Position numbers and translations under genes: made by a program. The notes under the pieces are model-generated. The model saw nothing but the letters and a program-made list of their open reading frames with translations. It was not told the origin of the DNA and searched no databases. 64,000 nt of DNA from Elysia chlorotica (Eukaryota > Mollusca > Gastropoda > Plakobranchidae). The stretch spans positions 1 to 64,000 of the forward strand of contig RQTK01001086.1 in assembly GCA_003991915.1 (NCBI GenBank), written 5' to 3'. This document shows positions 41,991 through 54,720 of this stretch, one piece after another. Each line of letters starts with the position of its first letter. Positions within the stretch are counted from its first letter, which is position 1.

Positions 41991-42686
41991 ACACCCTATT
42001 CATTCTTGGAGAAAAGCGCACATCCGATGTATTCTATTTAAACAAACTCTGATGAATTATTCCTATTCTTAACGTGCGTGCCATTGCGACCAAGATGCGG
42101 GTTTCCCCGTATTATTGTGAAGAAGCGTAAAACTTGCGCTGCGATGGTGTTGGCCTGTTGGGTCGGCTTTCAGCCTTGTTGTAGTGTCTTCTGGGACTGG
42201 TAATGGTATCCTCCATGCGCATGCATAACACACCGAGCTCAGCGGGAAAGTGGTTCTTGGAGCCAACTATAATAACAATCAGTATTCATTGGCTAGTTAG
42301 TAATGGCGACCATGGGGGTAGGGAGTATTCTGCCATAGAAGTATGGTACTGCATGCATAATTTCTACTCGCGCACCCGGTAAGTTTAGAAGGCCGCTTTG
42401 GTTATCAACACGTCCCAGTCCACTATCGATCTGTGATCTTTCTTTCCTGTTGTTTACGCAGATTGGACATATCCAAACAGACCTTCCACATTCTCAGTTT
42501 TGTATGTTGTGCTATGCACATGACTTCTTATAAGTTAATGTATAACCCCGTATCTTTTTGTGAACGCTTATTCAATCCTTTTTCAGTAAAACACGGTAGC
42601 AATTATTATTTTGAAAAACAAACAAGCCATGATTTCAAAACCAAAAACAAAACTGATATTAAAGAAATAAAAGAAAATGGCAACCT

Positions 42687-42758
<72 letters not shown>

Positions 42759-42783
42759 CTAATAGTAGTAGTTGTAGTAGTTT

Positions 42784-42820
<37 letters not shown>

Positions 42821-43158
42821 AATAGAATAGACCAGTAGTAGCAATCAATTAAATGTGAAATTCGCAGTAGAGTGAGGTAAAATATGCTAGGTACCAAAAA
42901 GTACAAAACAAGGTATGGTGCAGCTCTAAGAATACAAAACGATACAAGACACGTAAGCTTTCGGCCATAACCTTTCATCAGACAGATAAATGACTAAATC
43001 GAAAAAAAAAGGAATTACTCAGTTAAAAAACAATGAACAAAAACAAAGACGCAAAGGTATGCGACTATGGGGTAAGAAATGTATAATCAATTAAATGTGA
43101 ACGTCGCAGTAGAGCCATGTAAACAATATGCTAGGTACCAAAAAAAAAGTTTTTTTTT

Positions 43159-43380
43159 TTAAAAATAATACAAAAGTAGGTATATAGTTATGATGATGGA
43201 TATAAAATCTGTGGGACTGGCCTTAGCAATGCCCAGATAAAAGACAGCAACTGCTCGAGAGGAAATGTAGTTAGTGAGTTGAACGAAGTCCAAGGTTCGC
43301 GCTACTTGGTAGTACTGCTGGCACTTAGCACCCAATTCTAACCATCTTTTGTGTAATTGTTCTAAAAAGCGTAGTAGCAC
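43159..43380 (-). pseudogene. Second copy of the unidentified reading frame
   Basis: This is the duplicate of the frame at 41102-41353. It keeps KRWLELGAKCQQYYQVARTL and FVQLTNYISS but differs at Arg/His, Gln/Pro, Asn/His, Arg/Leu, Val/Asp, Gly/Ala and Ala/Thr positions, and after GIAKA the two copies diverge because of a small length change. It has no separate promoter or splice evidence. The mix of silent and replacement changes suggests relaxed selection after duplication. Confidence 0.3.
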
Positions 43381-43494
43381 ATTGTTACTCTCAGATTCCG
43401 TATTGAAGATAATACAATTATTCCTTTTTTGTATATTAAGTTAAAAAATAACAACGAAACAACAATGAGTAAACAAACAAGCAAACAAACAAAC

Positions 43495-43538
<44 letters not shown>

Positions 43539-43867
43539 TCAACAACAGCAACAACAACAACAAACTCTTAACACGCTGTTGTCTAGTACTCGTTTCTACG
43601 CCCTTCTGGCTGCATGTATTATTGCTTAAGCAAAATAAATATCATAGTACATAGTCGAGGATAGAGTAGCATTCAGGATATCTTGTCTCTGGTCGTATAC
43701 TTTGCTGTAGAAAGCCTGTCATGAATGTCAATTGCCAGCCCAGCGGCGAGAAGGAAGGCAGAGGTTCGGTCCTCCAATTCATGCCCCGTCTCCTTTTATC
43801 TAAGGGAGGGTGGGTGGATGTGACACTTATTAGACTTAAATATTTAAATATTTATCTAATGGCAACA

Positions 43868-44045
43868 GATTTCGGGGTCGAAATAGCGCAGATCTGACGA
43901 GTAAGAGGTTCGAGGTTCGATCCTTAGCTGCAGCTGGTATACGATACTCCATAATCATTAATGGTCTCTTGGATATTGTCGTCGTGTCCCTTTGTTATTC
44001 ATTCGGAAATTGAAGGCACGCCAAACCTTATCAAAGATTATTTAA
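43868..44045 (+). mobile_element. tRNA-derived SINE, duplication copy two
   Basis: The same element as at 41805-41990, carried by the 2.1 kb duplication and not by a second transposition; it differs by a few bases, for example a short insertion near ATAATCATTAATGG. Confidence 0.55.
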
Positions 44046-46008
44046 TATACTGTCTAGTCTGTGAAAACACCCTATTCATTCTTGGAGAAAAGCGCACATC
44101 CGATGTATTCTATTTAAACAAACTCTGATGAATTATTCCTACTTTTAACGTACGTGCTATTGCGACCAAGATGCGGGTTTCCCCGTATTATTTTAAAGAA
44201 CCGTAAAACTGGCGCTGCGTTGGTGTTGGCCTGTTGGGTCGGCTTTCAGCCTTGTTGTAGTGTCTTCTGGGACTGGTAATGGTATCCTCCATGCGCATGC
44301 ATAACACACCGAGCTCAGCGGGAAAGTGGTTCTTGGAGCCAACTATAATAACAATCAGTATTCATTGGCTAGTTAGAAATGGCGACCATGGGGGTAGGGT
44401 GTATTCTGCCATAGAAGTATGGTACTGCATGCATAATTTCTACTATAGAAAGCCTCGGCATATTTAAAAAAAATCTTGTTTTCTCTTGAAAGAAAAGCGT
44501 GGGAGGAAGAGGGTACAGACATCGGAGCGTGTCTATAATTACCGAATAACAGATTTTATTGCCACAATGTACGATATGCACCACACGGTTACCTTAAATA
44601 TGGATGGGGAAATCATTTTTATTGAATAATAAAAAAACAACAACACAAGGACGAAAAACAACAATTAACTCGAAATAGAGCATGCAAGCGCCAATCATAG
44701 AGCGTCACTATGGGCTCATAATAATAGGAAGGCAAACAGAAGTACACTAAACAGACCAATCACTGTCTGCGCAACTTTGCCTGTTAAAGTAGTCTTTGTT
44801 TAACTTTACGCCTGTAGCCTCCGATAAATTCCTAAACGGCTGTAGCGACCGTATCTGTCAAATCGTAGCCATCTACTGACTGAGCTTTCTTGCACTTGTC
44901 CGAGCATGTCCCATTTAGACAATTCTGGTGTCCCGCTCTGTCTCTGTTTGACAGCATATAGATTATTGTCAGCCTGTAGTCTTGAGATCCGTGCGCATAT
45001 AGTCGTTTCGTACACTGGACGTTTAGAAGCAATCCCTGACAAAAACAAAGGCAACATTAAACAACAAAACAACCAATCAATACAGAAAAAAAAATTCACA
45101 AAAACATGAGAAACATTACTCTCATACACATTAATTTAGAGCGGCTTTTAAACATCCGTTGTTGCGGAATGCGGCCTGGGGATGTAAAAAACCTTACCGG
45201 ACTCGGGGGATTCCGTGAGCCGACACAAACCAGGTTACCAACATCTTCACTCACATGCACAAATATTTGCGGCGCAGACTGCTGCACTCGCCCAGGCCCT
45301 GCCAGGCCACCCACTCACACAGTCCTACCTGTGCCTGTGCAACCCAGGCCTCTCAGCTTGCAACGGGCCTGTGTTTAGACTTTACCTTCATCCCAAAGAG
45401 TTTAATAACAGAACTCTGTGCTCCGCCCAATCTATCCTTAGAGGCGTTGCGTTAGCGGGCCCCTTTAGCGAACACGAAGACGGCAGGTCAGGGAATCTGC
45501 GCCGGCGTTCATCATAGCGCTATTATAGACTTACGGAGCCAAGTGGCGTTCAGAACACACCGTGCCTGTGGTCGTATGGATCGCAACGCCTCCAATGTCT
45601 CCCTAGAGTGAGTACTCTATAGTGCTTGTGGTAAGGGCTGGCATCTAAGCCTACCTGTTGAGCGCGTTCCTCTCGGCCCTACCTGCGAGACTGTCCTTTT
45701 GGTTCAGGTAGCCACTAGCCTCGTTTTGTTCTACCTTATTCATACTCTTTAAATCTCCATCTTTCTTTAAGCGTGTGCCACTTCCTCTTTTGAATATAAA
45801 CTACTGTATTACTTTTAGAAACCTGTTTTATTCTATTAAATAATGTACTTCCGATTGATAGAATAAACTACGAATTATTTGGCCAGGTGAAAATTGAATT
45901 CCGAGATTCTGGGATCATCTAGCATGGTGGGCTGCGTGAATGTAAGTCTCCTTTTTGTCTCTCTCTTTAATTGTTTCTTTATACCAACCGACCTATCCAC
46001 CGACCCAC

Positions 46009-46058
46009 ACGTTACCGTGCTGACGTGCCGTAAAACAAACTCACTCACTCACACGCAT
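46009..46058 (+). mobile_element. SINE 3' tail-like segment, second copy
   Basis: ACGTTACCGTGCTGACGTGC then CGTAAAACAAACTCACTC; pairs with 34810-34862. Confidence 0.4.
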
Positions 46059-46074
46059 ACACAATCATGTATAC

Positions 46075-46180
46075 TTTTCTGCTTCTCTGCCGGCCTGTCC
46101 ACCCCACGAAGGTGGGCTTCTTGAGCTCTTTAAAGACTTCCTTAATCAGGTGAAAATCACTCCAGACATTCGGGAAATTG
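46075..46180 (-). other. Candidate exon, unidentified
   Basis: A 106-nt minus-strand segment between CTTCTCAG and a GTATAC donor encodes NFPNVWSDFHLIKEVFKELK then KPTFVGWTGRQRSRK. Upstream phase 2, downstream phase 0. The composition is protein-like, but the family is not recognised and no partner exon was found. Confidence 0.33.
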
Positions 46181-46555
46181 CTGAGAAGAGGAACATTCAT
46201 TATCATTATCATGGCAAAGGCATAGTTGTACGTGAAAGGCAAAACTCTGCGTTTTAGTAAACCGTGTGTACGGGCTATATCAAAGCAGGGCTGGACGCGC
46301 TCTGGTGCTTCCTACCGGAAATGAGCACCGAGGCTCTATGGATTAATATTATTTACTTTCTGAGTGAGCGAACCTCCTTGCTTCTTTCGATAGAGTCAGA
46401 GCTCATGAAATCCAATTCAGGCGCCGATAACATTTCGGCTCTGTGATCGATATATTGCCTAGTGAGACTACAGAGCTGCGAAAGGCTAGATTGTATCAAC
46501 CGAGCCTCATGCTTGGTTTACTCAACACTCGGCCATTATGGGGGTAGCTTTCGTC

Positions 46556-46562
46556 CTCTCTC

Positions 46563-46612
<50 letters not shown>

Positions 46613-46738
46613 CTTGCTCTCTTTCTCTCTCCCCATTCCTTCCTCCCTTTCTTGTGTCTAGAAATTGCCCGTTCTCTCCAAGCTCCCGTATTATTTGCTG
46701 CCAACCTTACCCCCTCACTCTGTTTTTCTCTGTCTTTG

Positions 46739-46781
<43 letters not shown>

Positions 46782-46785
46782 GTCT
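46556..46785. repeat. Two (CT)n microsatellites
   Basis: 46556-46610 and 46741-46785, separated by unique sequence. Confidence 0.95.
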
Positions 46786-47855
46786 GTCTCTCACGCTCTC
46801 TTTTTCTCTCAACCATCCCGCACCTCTGAATACATATTTTATAAACCCGCCTATCTTTTATCCCATTACTGCTTGTCTTATTCTCTTCCTAACTCAGCAT
46901 AGGGCTGATTGTATTTTGAGACACACGAAAAAAATAAACAAAGAAAAACTTATAATCAAATAAAACCCGAATTTGTGAGTGATCGCTCTGTAGCCATTCT
47001 CACGGTGATGGGCCATTGAACCCGCGAACATCATTGGGGTCTGGAGCGAGGAGGACCTCGGTGCATTCTAAAGCGACCATAAAAAATTAATAGGATGTGG
47101 AAATTGTGTGTTTGCCCTCGTCTGAATTATTAAACCCTGCACAAAGTGGGAGAGCTGAAGGATATTTGCCCAACTCTCTCGTCCTCTCTGGGGCATCTCT
47201 CGGCCCAGCAATTCCCCTCTAAACGTCTGGACTGAGCCTCTCACACTTGCTCTTGTCTACCGCCTTATTTGTTCGATTCAAAAAGTGGATACCCTAATTT
47301 CCATTAATTTAAACAAAAACCAATCACACCACACTCATCAACAAAACCACAATCACTACCACTGCCCTCATGCACACGTATTTTCCGATTGCACTGTTTT
47401 CATCCACTAATTTCTGCCATACCTAAATCAAGTTGATTTGTCTACAGCAGAAAGAGCACTTGTTGTAGCCAAGAAAGCTCACGAAGAATAAATAAAAAAA
47501 TTATCCTCATCTTATGAGAACTCTAGTGGCTTTTTACAAAAAAAGGAAAACGTTTTTGCCTTCTAATATAGCATGCAACTAAACAAAAATAAACCTATTC
47601 TAAGCCTCCAGAAGACCAGAAGGGATACGTTTACCCGTTAACCTGTTGACGTAGATTATTGTCTAGCCGAAAACCCGAAAAATAACTGTATTTGGATTCT
47701 GGCTCCCACATTCTGGCGACGTGGGTCTTTGGGGGGTTCGCCCGGAGAATCCGTTGACTGGCATACATCCTACACCCTCCAACGCCCTCCCCCCACCGCA
47801 CCCCGTCCCCAGACTTTCCACCTCACAAAATCCCTAAAGGGACTGGAGGTTGCGG

Positions 47856-48545
47856 GAACGGTGGATTCAGCGCCGGGGCTCGTCTTACAGACTGCGACGT
47901 TTGTCAACTTTTTTGACATTTCATTTCGATTGATTCCAGGCTGCCCGCCGATTGACAAATCCTATATTGACGTTCTGTCTGCCTTGCCTGAGAAAGCATC
48001 TTTGTGCTTTAATTAAAACATTGTATACATATGTATGTAAATATAAATATAATCTATTTTCCCTAGACCAGCGCCATGCTTGCCTTTCTTCGTCTGGATG
48101 CGCTTTCATTACAGTTCAGAGTCTTCGATTATTATAAAAAAAGGTTTGGATTTCTTGTCCATTTGAACTCACCCTCTGTAAGTCCTACCTCCTCTCTTTC
48201 TCAGAACGGTGGATTCAGCGCCGGGGCTCATCTTACAGACTGCGACGTTTGTCAACTTTTTTTGACATTTCATTTCGATTGATTCCAGGCTGCCCGCCGA
48301 TTGACAAATCCTATATTGACGTTCTGTCTGCCTTGGCTGAGAAAGTATCTTTGTGCTTTAATTAAAACATTGTTTACATGTAAATATAAATATAATCTAT
48401 TTTCCCTAGACCAGCGCCATGCTGTCTTTCTTCGTCTGGATGCGCTTTCATTACAGTTCAGAGTCTTTGATTATTATAAAAAAAGGTTTGGATTTCTTGT
48501 CCATTTGAACTCACCCTCTGTAAGTCCTACCACCTCTCTTTCTCA

Positions 48546-48546
<1 letters not shown>
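47856..48546. repeat. 348-bp tandem duplication
   Basis: Copy one 47856-48203 and copy two 48204-48546 share GAACGGTGGATTCAGCGCCG, GACAAATCCTATATTGACG, TTTTCCCTAGACCAGCGCC and TAAGTCCTACC. Copy two lacks several bases near 48375. A long (TCTG)n run follows at 48547-48604. Confidence 0.88.
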
Positions 48547-48609
<63 letters not shown>

Positions 48610-48694
48610 TTCTCTCTCTATATGCCTCGTGCAGACAGATTTTTTTGCTCTCACCCACCCCATCTTAACCTACTCTGACTCTTACTCACTCTCT

Positions 48695-48737
<43 letters not shown>
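48547..48737. repeat. (TCTG)n and (CT)n
   Basis: About 14 TCTG units at 48547-48604, then CT at 48700-48737. Confidence 0.95.
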
Positions 48738-48739
<2 letters not shown>

Positions 48740-49869
48740 TCTCTTGGTCTTTGTGTGTGTGTCTGTCTCTTTGTCTCCTCCACCTCCCCCCTCCTCCAAC
48801 TTTGTGCACGTAATAGTTTTGCCGTTTGTTTTACCGTTTGTTTTCTGAACTTTGTTTACGCCATTCAATAAGAAATTGCTCTGAAGATTTTATTGATATT
48901 ATTTTGCAAGTGGAACACGCCTTCACTGAAACTGACTTCGCTAAAACCATTCACCAGTATCTCAAGCATTTTGCAATTATTGTCTATGGACTACACCGGT
49001 GACCAAGTTCGCGACGAGAAAACCCATTGCCATCTGTTCTAATTCTGTCTCAATCGTCTCATCTTGCGTTCTTGGCTTATCCAGAGGGACCAAGATCTAC
49101 ATGTCCAGCGTCATAACACTATTACGAAGATGGTTTGACCAGCCGAACCCCAGATTGACCAATAGATGGACCCACTGACAGACGGACTGTCGGGCCTGAA
49201 TCAATACGCTGGACGTGACTTTGCGTGCCTTGTCCAAGTTTTTGCTGTGCCTCACAAAGCGACCCGGGTGGGCTGGGGTGGAACCACCCCGTCCTAGCGA
49301 CCTGAGATCCTCGGGTCTCCACCGGCCGGCCGGACTTGTTCATTAATTAACGTCCTCGGCTTCCCAGTACCCACCAGCTCCGGACCGTATCGATTCGTGG
49401 CAGGTCACTCGCTTCAAAACCCGTAAGCTCTTGCGCACGACTGGACACTGTTACATCGTCAGCGTTCTTACAGCATAATCATGGCCATGCTTGTACTTTG
49501 ACTTTGGTCAAAACTGAACTGAATCTTAAGAAAAATAAAAACCTAATGAACACTTCAAAAAACAACAGGTAGTCACGGAATTCGCTGTAAAGTGAACTTT
49601 ATATTATTGAACAATTTCTCTCCGCCCCCCCCCCCCAAAAAAAAAAAAAAAAAAAACAACAACAACAACAACAACAACAAAAAAAAAACAAAAAAAACCG
49701 AACAATTATATGCAATCTTTGATTCGTCAATGATTTTTCAAAAATACCCGCTCATAACATAAACACTAAGTGTTCTTGTATCTTAACGATGTGAAATATT
49801 AAAGAGTATTAAAGAGAAATACGTGTATACCATTTTTACCTTCCCACACTGTCTCAGTGAGGAAGAATG

Positions 49870-49950
49870 TAAACTTGTCAGATGTTAGTTTTTGGGCTGG
49901 TCTACAATATAGCCCATATAGTGCTGGCTTTGGACGTTAACAATAACACC
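49870..49950 (+). mobile_element. Dispersed SINE-like family, 3' part (copy A)
   Basis: CTTGTCAGATGTTAGTTTTT, TACAATATAGCCCATATAGT and TTTGGACGTTAACAATAAC match the 3' half of the family at 58938-59098. Confidence 0.5.
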
Positions 49951-51120
49951 ATTGTTACCCTATTAAGCAAAAAAAAATAATGTTTTCACTTAGTTCTTTT
50001 CGTTCGTGGCTTTGCCCTTCTTCGTATTCTATGTTTGGAAGCCTAGGACCTGACTGGGTCATTTCGTATTATTTCTGGAAGTGTAGAATAACAACTCACC
50101 GCGCAATCCAGTCAGGTTGCACCATAGCGCACGCCGTGCATGCGTGATGTTTTGTTGATGATGCGCAGCCCTAGGGAGGAATAACACTGGAGCATGCATT
50201 TTGTATGAAGTACATGGATCTAGATCTCCACCCTGACAAACTGGTGCAAATCAAGGCTTTTAAACATATCCCAGAGTTTCTCTTATGTGGGGTCACTCAC
50301 ACCTCAAAACCAGACCTAGCCATATGCCGCGAGTACATACCATACAGGTATACACGGGCTTTCGTTGGAAGCGAAATCAGAACAAATTCTAGGAGGCCCT
50401 TTTTTGTTTTCCATTTCTTCCCTGCATATTTTTCATAGTTTCTGAGATGTTTTCAGGCTCTTGAGATCAGAATTTGTGACTGATCAGGGACGAAATAGAA
50501 AACAATGTTGGAACCTAGAATGTTTTGTAACTGCCAATATCTATCGGCTAGAACTTATAAATGTTGACTTCGTATGGAGCAGTTGAACAGAATTACAACA
50601 ACGTGTATTAGATTGGAAAAACAAAATAATTCAGCGAATGAGTGCAATGGCAACTACCGAGACATCTTTTTATAACATTGTCGACGTTTGAATAGCTTTT
50701 AAAATTTGTGTCGACTACAGAGATAGCCTAGTCACGTATGGTGACGTTTGACAACCAATCAATCAACCATCTATTATGCCTCCTTCAACTAGCGCCGACG
50801 AATGGGATATGTGTTACCGAGTTCATGATAATTCACCAGTTTCACGTGTTGGTTGTTAGAGGAAACTGGACCAGAAAGAAAAATCCTTTTTCCAAGGCGA
50901 AATCTATTTATAGTTTTTAATTCTACTAGATCTAGATCCTCAGCCCGCAAAAAAAAAAAATAACAGCAGCGATTTTTTAAATTATGATTGTGACCATCAT
51001 TACCAACAGCGATTCCAGGTGCTCAAACTCCACGGTCAGGTCATACCATCTACTCTCTGTCTCTATATTGCATAACATAGCAAGTCGTCAGTCTTGGAAC
51101 CCGTCCATGAAACAAGCTAG

Positions 51121-51266
51121 TTGCTGTCTACGATAAGATAATCCTTTATTATCCCATAGGGAAATTTTTCTCATATACATAAATACACCAGTTGTACATG
51201 TGTGACATAAAAAAGTATGATAATAATAATGATAATAAAATATAATGAGCGATTTGCTGTCTACGA
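51121..51266 (-). mobile_element. 120-bp LINE 3' stub with 13-bp target site duplication
   Basis: The word TTGCTGTCTACGA occurs at 51121-51133 and again at 51254-51266, and encloses 120 bp. Read on the minus strand the insert ends with AAATTTCCCTATGGGATAAT and AAAGGATTATCTTA. That is the hairpin-plus-A/T-rich type of 3' end shared by L2/CR1/Expander-like LINEs (in fish the equivalent is GGGATCAATAAAGT). The perfect target duplication and severe 5' truncation are what target-primed reverse transcription gives. It appears young because both 13-mers are unmutated. It could instead be a SINE that borrows the same 3' end. Confidence 0.65.
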
Positions 51267-52123
51267 ATGTAAGGAAAACAAAATTCATAAATCTTGTTAT
51301 CATCTATTCCAAAAAAAGGGGGAATCTTTTCACTTGATAAGATTTGGGGGTCAATGTACGAATGGGTCAGATTTTGATTGAGTACATGTCTGCGTTGTTT
51401 TCCCACAATCCATTTTTGTCGACATACGCGGTGATTTTTTATGTCGTGATCACACCCCATAGGAATGGAAATTCCCTATCTAGACGTGGTGTATTGAACA
51501 CTTTACCCATATGAATGCACTGTTAGTCTAGGATATATTTTTAGATTCCCTTTCCTATGGCCAACTTATAGGCTTCGGGTCCGGTTTACACAATGCTCAT
51601 GCATTAAGAGGGACCATTGACTCTTGATGTTTTGATTGGGTATACTGTGCTCGCAGTGGTGGGTTTGGATCCTCTTGTATCTTTTTGTTGTGACGAATGG
51701 GGAGCCCCGCGTGGTAATCTATATGTCCTCAAAACGTTATTGATTAAAAGGCTGCGGATAGCATGTCCCCATGCTACATCAAAGATCAGCATTGAAAGCA
51801 CTAGAGACCATCTGTCATCAGCCCGAGTAACCAGATACAATGTAGACAGGGAGGAAATGAAGGAAAAGCTCTGATTCAGATTAACCAGCCATGCGATCCC
51901 CTCATCTTTGCCATCGATCCGTGGACGTAGATTGGGTAGGGAGCTTAAGCCTAGATCAGATCTATGATCCGCATTTCCACTTACTCTACTTTCCCCGCTT
52001 CTCTACAAAATGGCTCTCTGTTGTTTTTTTCCCTACCTTTTTCCTTCATTGTGTATCAATCAGTACGTCTCCTCTCCCCACCCCTATACCCATCTCTGTT
52101 CATTTAATTTCTGTTTGTCATTT

Positions 52124-52260
52124 ATGTCTAATTCTTTTCCTTTCTTTAAAGTGATAGACCAATAATATGACTATGTTCCCAATTTCCAATATATGTCTAA
52201 TTCTTTTCCTTTCTTTAAAGTGATAGACCAATAATATGACTATTTCCCAATTTCCAATAA
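52124..52260. repeat. 67-bp tandem duplication
   Basis: ATATGTCTAATTCTTTTCC, TTTCTTTAAAGTGATAGACC and AATAATATGACTAT repeat back to back, almost identical; the array ends AATTTCCAATAAG. Confidence 0.8.
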
Positions 52261-52467
52261 GATCTGCTGTGCCTACTGGTTTTTTTTTGGTCACTAAAAT
52301 TGCATTGTCTGTATAGTGTCCCCAGACAGACACATTGAGTGACTGACCGATTGACTCTGTATCAGCCAGTCTTGTGTTCAAAGTTAGCTTCTTGTGTAGC
52401 CTAATTCCCTGCGACTGCTGTGCACTCGGTGGTGAAAAAACTCGTTTCCATGCCCTTTCTCTTTGTT

Positions 52468-52513
52468 GCAGCTCGTAAAATTGTCAGACGTTAGTCTTGG
52501 GACTCGCTCGAAA
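52468..52513 (+). mobile_element. Dispersed SINE-like family, fragment (copy B)
   Basis: AATTGTCAGACGTTAGTC followed by TTGGGACTCGCTCG matches the core of the family. Confidence 0.45.
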
Positions 52514-53212
52514 AGCTGAAAAAATCGTTTATATAAATCTTAGCCTAGCAACGTTGAGGTAGGATTTTAAAGTTACATTTGTTAATATAAAACAGGAGGT
52601 GCATAGACGAGATTCCGTTCAGACAGATTATAGTATACAAGAAGGAACGAGGTTGATGTGAATTCGATTTCGCTGAAACCATAGATTGATAATTTGTGAG
52701 GTCCTGTTTGCATCACCCCGTGAAATCTGCTCTGTCTCTCAAACGGATAGCTGAAGCTGAAAGCAATTCCATCGACTTCCGAATCATATAATACATGTAG
52801 TGCACTTCGACGTGTAGGGCAAAGTCGGACCTGACCATTCAATTCACCTTGTTGAGCGGCTAGACTGAGGACCACTCGTGCAGCCGGACACGCGGGCCCG
52901 AGTAATGAGCTCGCTCACTGTCCAGCTGGCAAAGACCTACCTTTATAGGTGCTTTGGTCATTGATGATGGGCCCGAACTGACCGCTGCCCCTCGAGCGGT
53001 CAAGCGGTTCTGATCAAGTTTGGTGTGGAGAGGCCGCTGATTGAGCTCTGAGGATGTGGAGGGTCCCAGGATGGGCCGGGGTCTAAGCGTACATTACTGG
53101 TCCATATGACCTCAGGCCGGAGTGTATAGGGCTGTGTCATGCCCATTGACTCCACTCGTAATCGTGCATCTCACCTGCGGGGAGGGGGGAGGGGCGAACC
53201 TACACAGTGGCT

Positions 53213-53380
53213 TGGTGTCAGTATAATGCGTTCGGCTGAGACAGGAGCCCAGGTCTCCCCACACTGTATCTGTGTGGCAGCACATACAACTGTCAGACAT
53301 AAGTCTTGGAAATCGTCCATAATTTTGATTGTATAGCGCTGACGCTGGACCCTAAGCAACAACCAAACAAACTCACTCTC
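53213..53380 (+). mobile_element. Dispersed SINE-like family, copy C
   Basis: Starts GGTGTCAGTATAATG, goes on GGCTGAGACAGGAG, GGCAGCACATACAACTGTCA, GACATAAGTCTTGG and ends GCTGGACCCTAAGCAACAAC with a CAAA-rich tail. Closely similar to 58938-59098 and 56532-56640. Confidence 0.6.
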
Positions 53381-54619
53381 ACCTGCAGGCAGAATACACC
53401 GCAAATAGCTGCCGATATTTGGGGCGCGGTGGTCCAGTGGTAGAGTATGCGGCGGGATATGGCTTTTCTCTGGCTGTCGCGTTTCACACCTACTTGATGA
53501 AGTTTAATGTGATCGCCCAGTTCCAGATTTTCAGTTGCAAGGTCCTATCGAGGTATAGGAGAGACTCAGTAGATGCTAGATTAGAAAGAGAGAGAATAAT
53601 AATTACGTTCATTCCACCGCCAGTCGCATACACTGAAGCTTTTATATCGAGGCCTGCAACCGTTCGATTCTCAATCAAGCCGCCTCGCTCCGTTGTATTT
53701 GTAATGTCACAGATGAGACTTTCTGATATCACTGCTTTTATATTGTGTAGGGTGGGTATGATTGTCATAGGTTTAAATCCGGACCCATTCGCGAAATACC
53801 CAAGTTGCTGATTATGAAATTCTAAAGCACGACTCATCATAACAGATTCAAGTTATGTGGCGGAGGGACATTACAGTATTGTGGGATACGACATAAATTG
53901 AAAAGACCTCTACCACTGTATTGTTTCTCGTGAGGCAGGGGCGGGCGGGAATAAGAATTCTTCACGCAAAGCACTTGTGCAGTCATGTGAGCGTGAGTAG
54001 AAAGCTCAAGTTTTAGAACTGGGTAAGATTGCTCTCAAGTACGACACTAGAGGTTCTCTTCAGCGGCTACTCAGCACTCGGCAGGTCTCCAATGCTAATC
54101 GAGCCCAATCATCTCAACAGCGGAAGTCCATTGCTCTGGCGCTAATGGTTTGCCCCCGCATGCTTAAAAACAACAACACGAAAAAGAATGGGTAAAAAAT
54201 CTGTTAGTCACAAATCTAATTCCTCGAAAAAGCAACCAACCTCCAGAGAAAGCTCAGTTCTAACCACTTACGAACACTGCCTACAATTCTATGTTTAAAC
54301 GATTTCTTTAGTATGATTTAACCTGCTTTGACGGTAGGGTTCGCAAACTTGTCACGTGTTAATGTTGGGAGACGTACGCGATGTAAAGTAATAATTTTTT
54401 TTCTAACGGGGGATTCACAAAATCAACTTATGGATAGGATTGCACTCAATGCATAAATAATAAAAAAGAAACAAAAACAAAACGTGGAACGATCGATCAT
54501 AACGTGGGTACTGCTGTCACAGAGAATACAAATTACCAGAGCAAGTTTTTTTTAAATATATCAAGTACGTTTGGAGCATTTGATGAGTTTTACGACCACT
54601 GGGACGTTTTGGAGAATCC

Positions 54620-54720
54620 TCTACGGAGGCGTAGCACCAGCTGGGATTTGAATCTTGGTCGGCCGATAGTTGGTCCACAGCACTGCTTGCTGAGCCATCT
54701 GGTACCATTTAACAACATCG
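54620..54720 (-). mobile_element. tRNA-derived SINE fragment
   Basis: On the minus strand AGATGGCTCAGCAAGCAGTG resembles an A-box region and AGATTCAAATCCCAGCTGG a B box. The longest uninterrupted reading frame of the window (54504-55169) runs through it antisense. Confidence 0.5.

Larger units (their letters stand above)
44444..51120. other. Repeat-rich region without firm genes
   Basis: 44806-45070 is a moderate-GC segment open in several frames with a CAG acceptor on the minus strand. 45100-45500 is CpG-richer with a weak donor at 45195. 46462-48900 is microsatellites and the 348-bp duplication. 48900-51100 has a C12A20 tract at 49625, a SINE-like piece and CTAGATCT words at 50217 and 50929. 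Confidence 0.45.

Noticed and set aside
44806-45129. Moderate-GC segment open in three frames, with a Cys-containing minus-strand frame (CLNGTCSDKCKK)
   Set aside because: A PAN- or EGF-like exon was considered, but no frame is clearly favoured, phases with a possible upstream exon (donor near 45195) give a stop, and no family match is certain.
45893-45943. Short first exon MVGCVN before GTAAGT
   Set aside because: Six codons; no downstream exon found.
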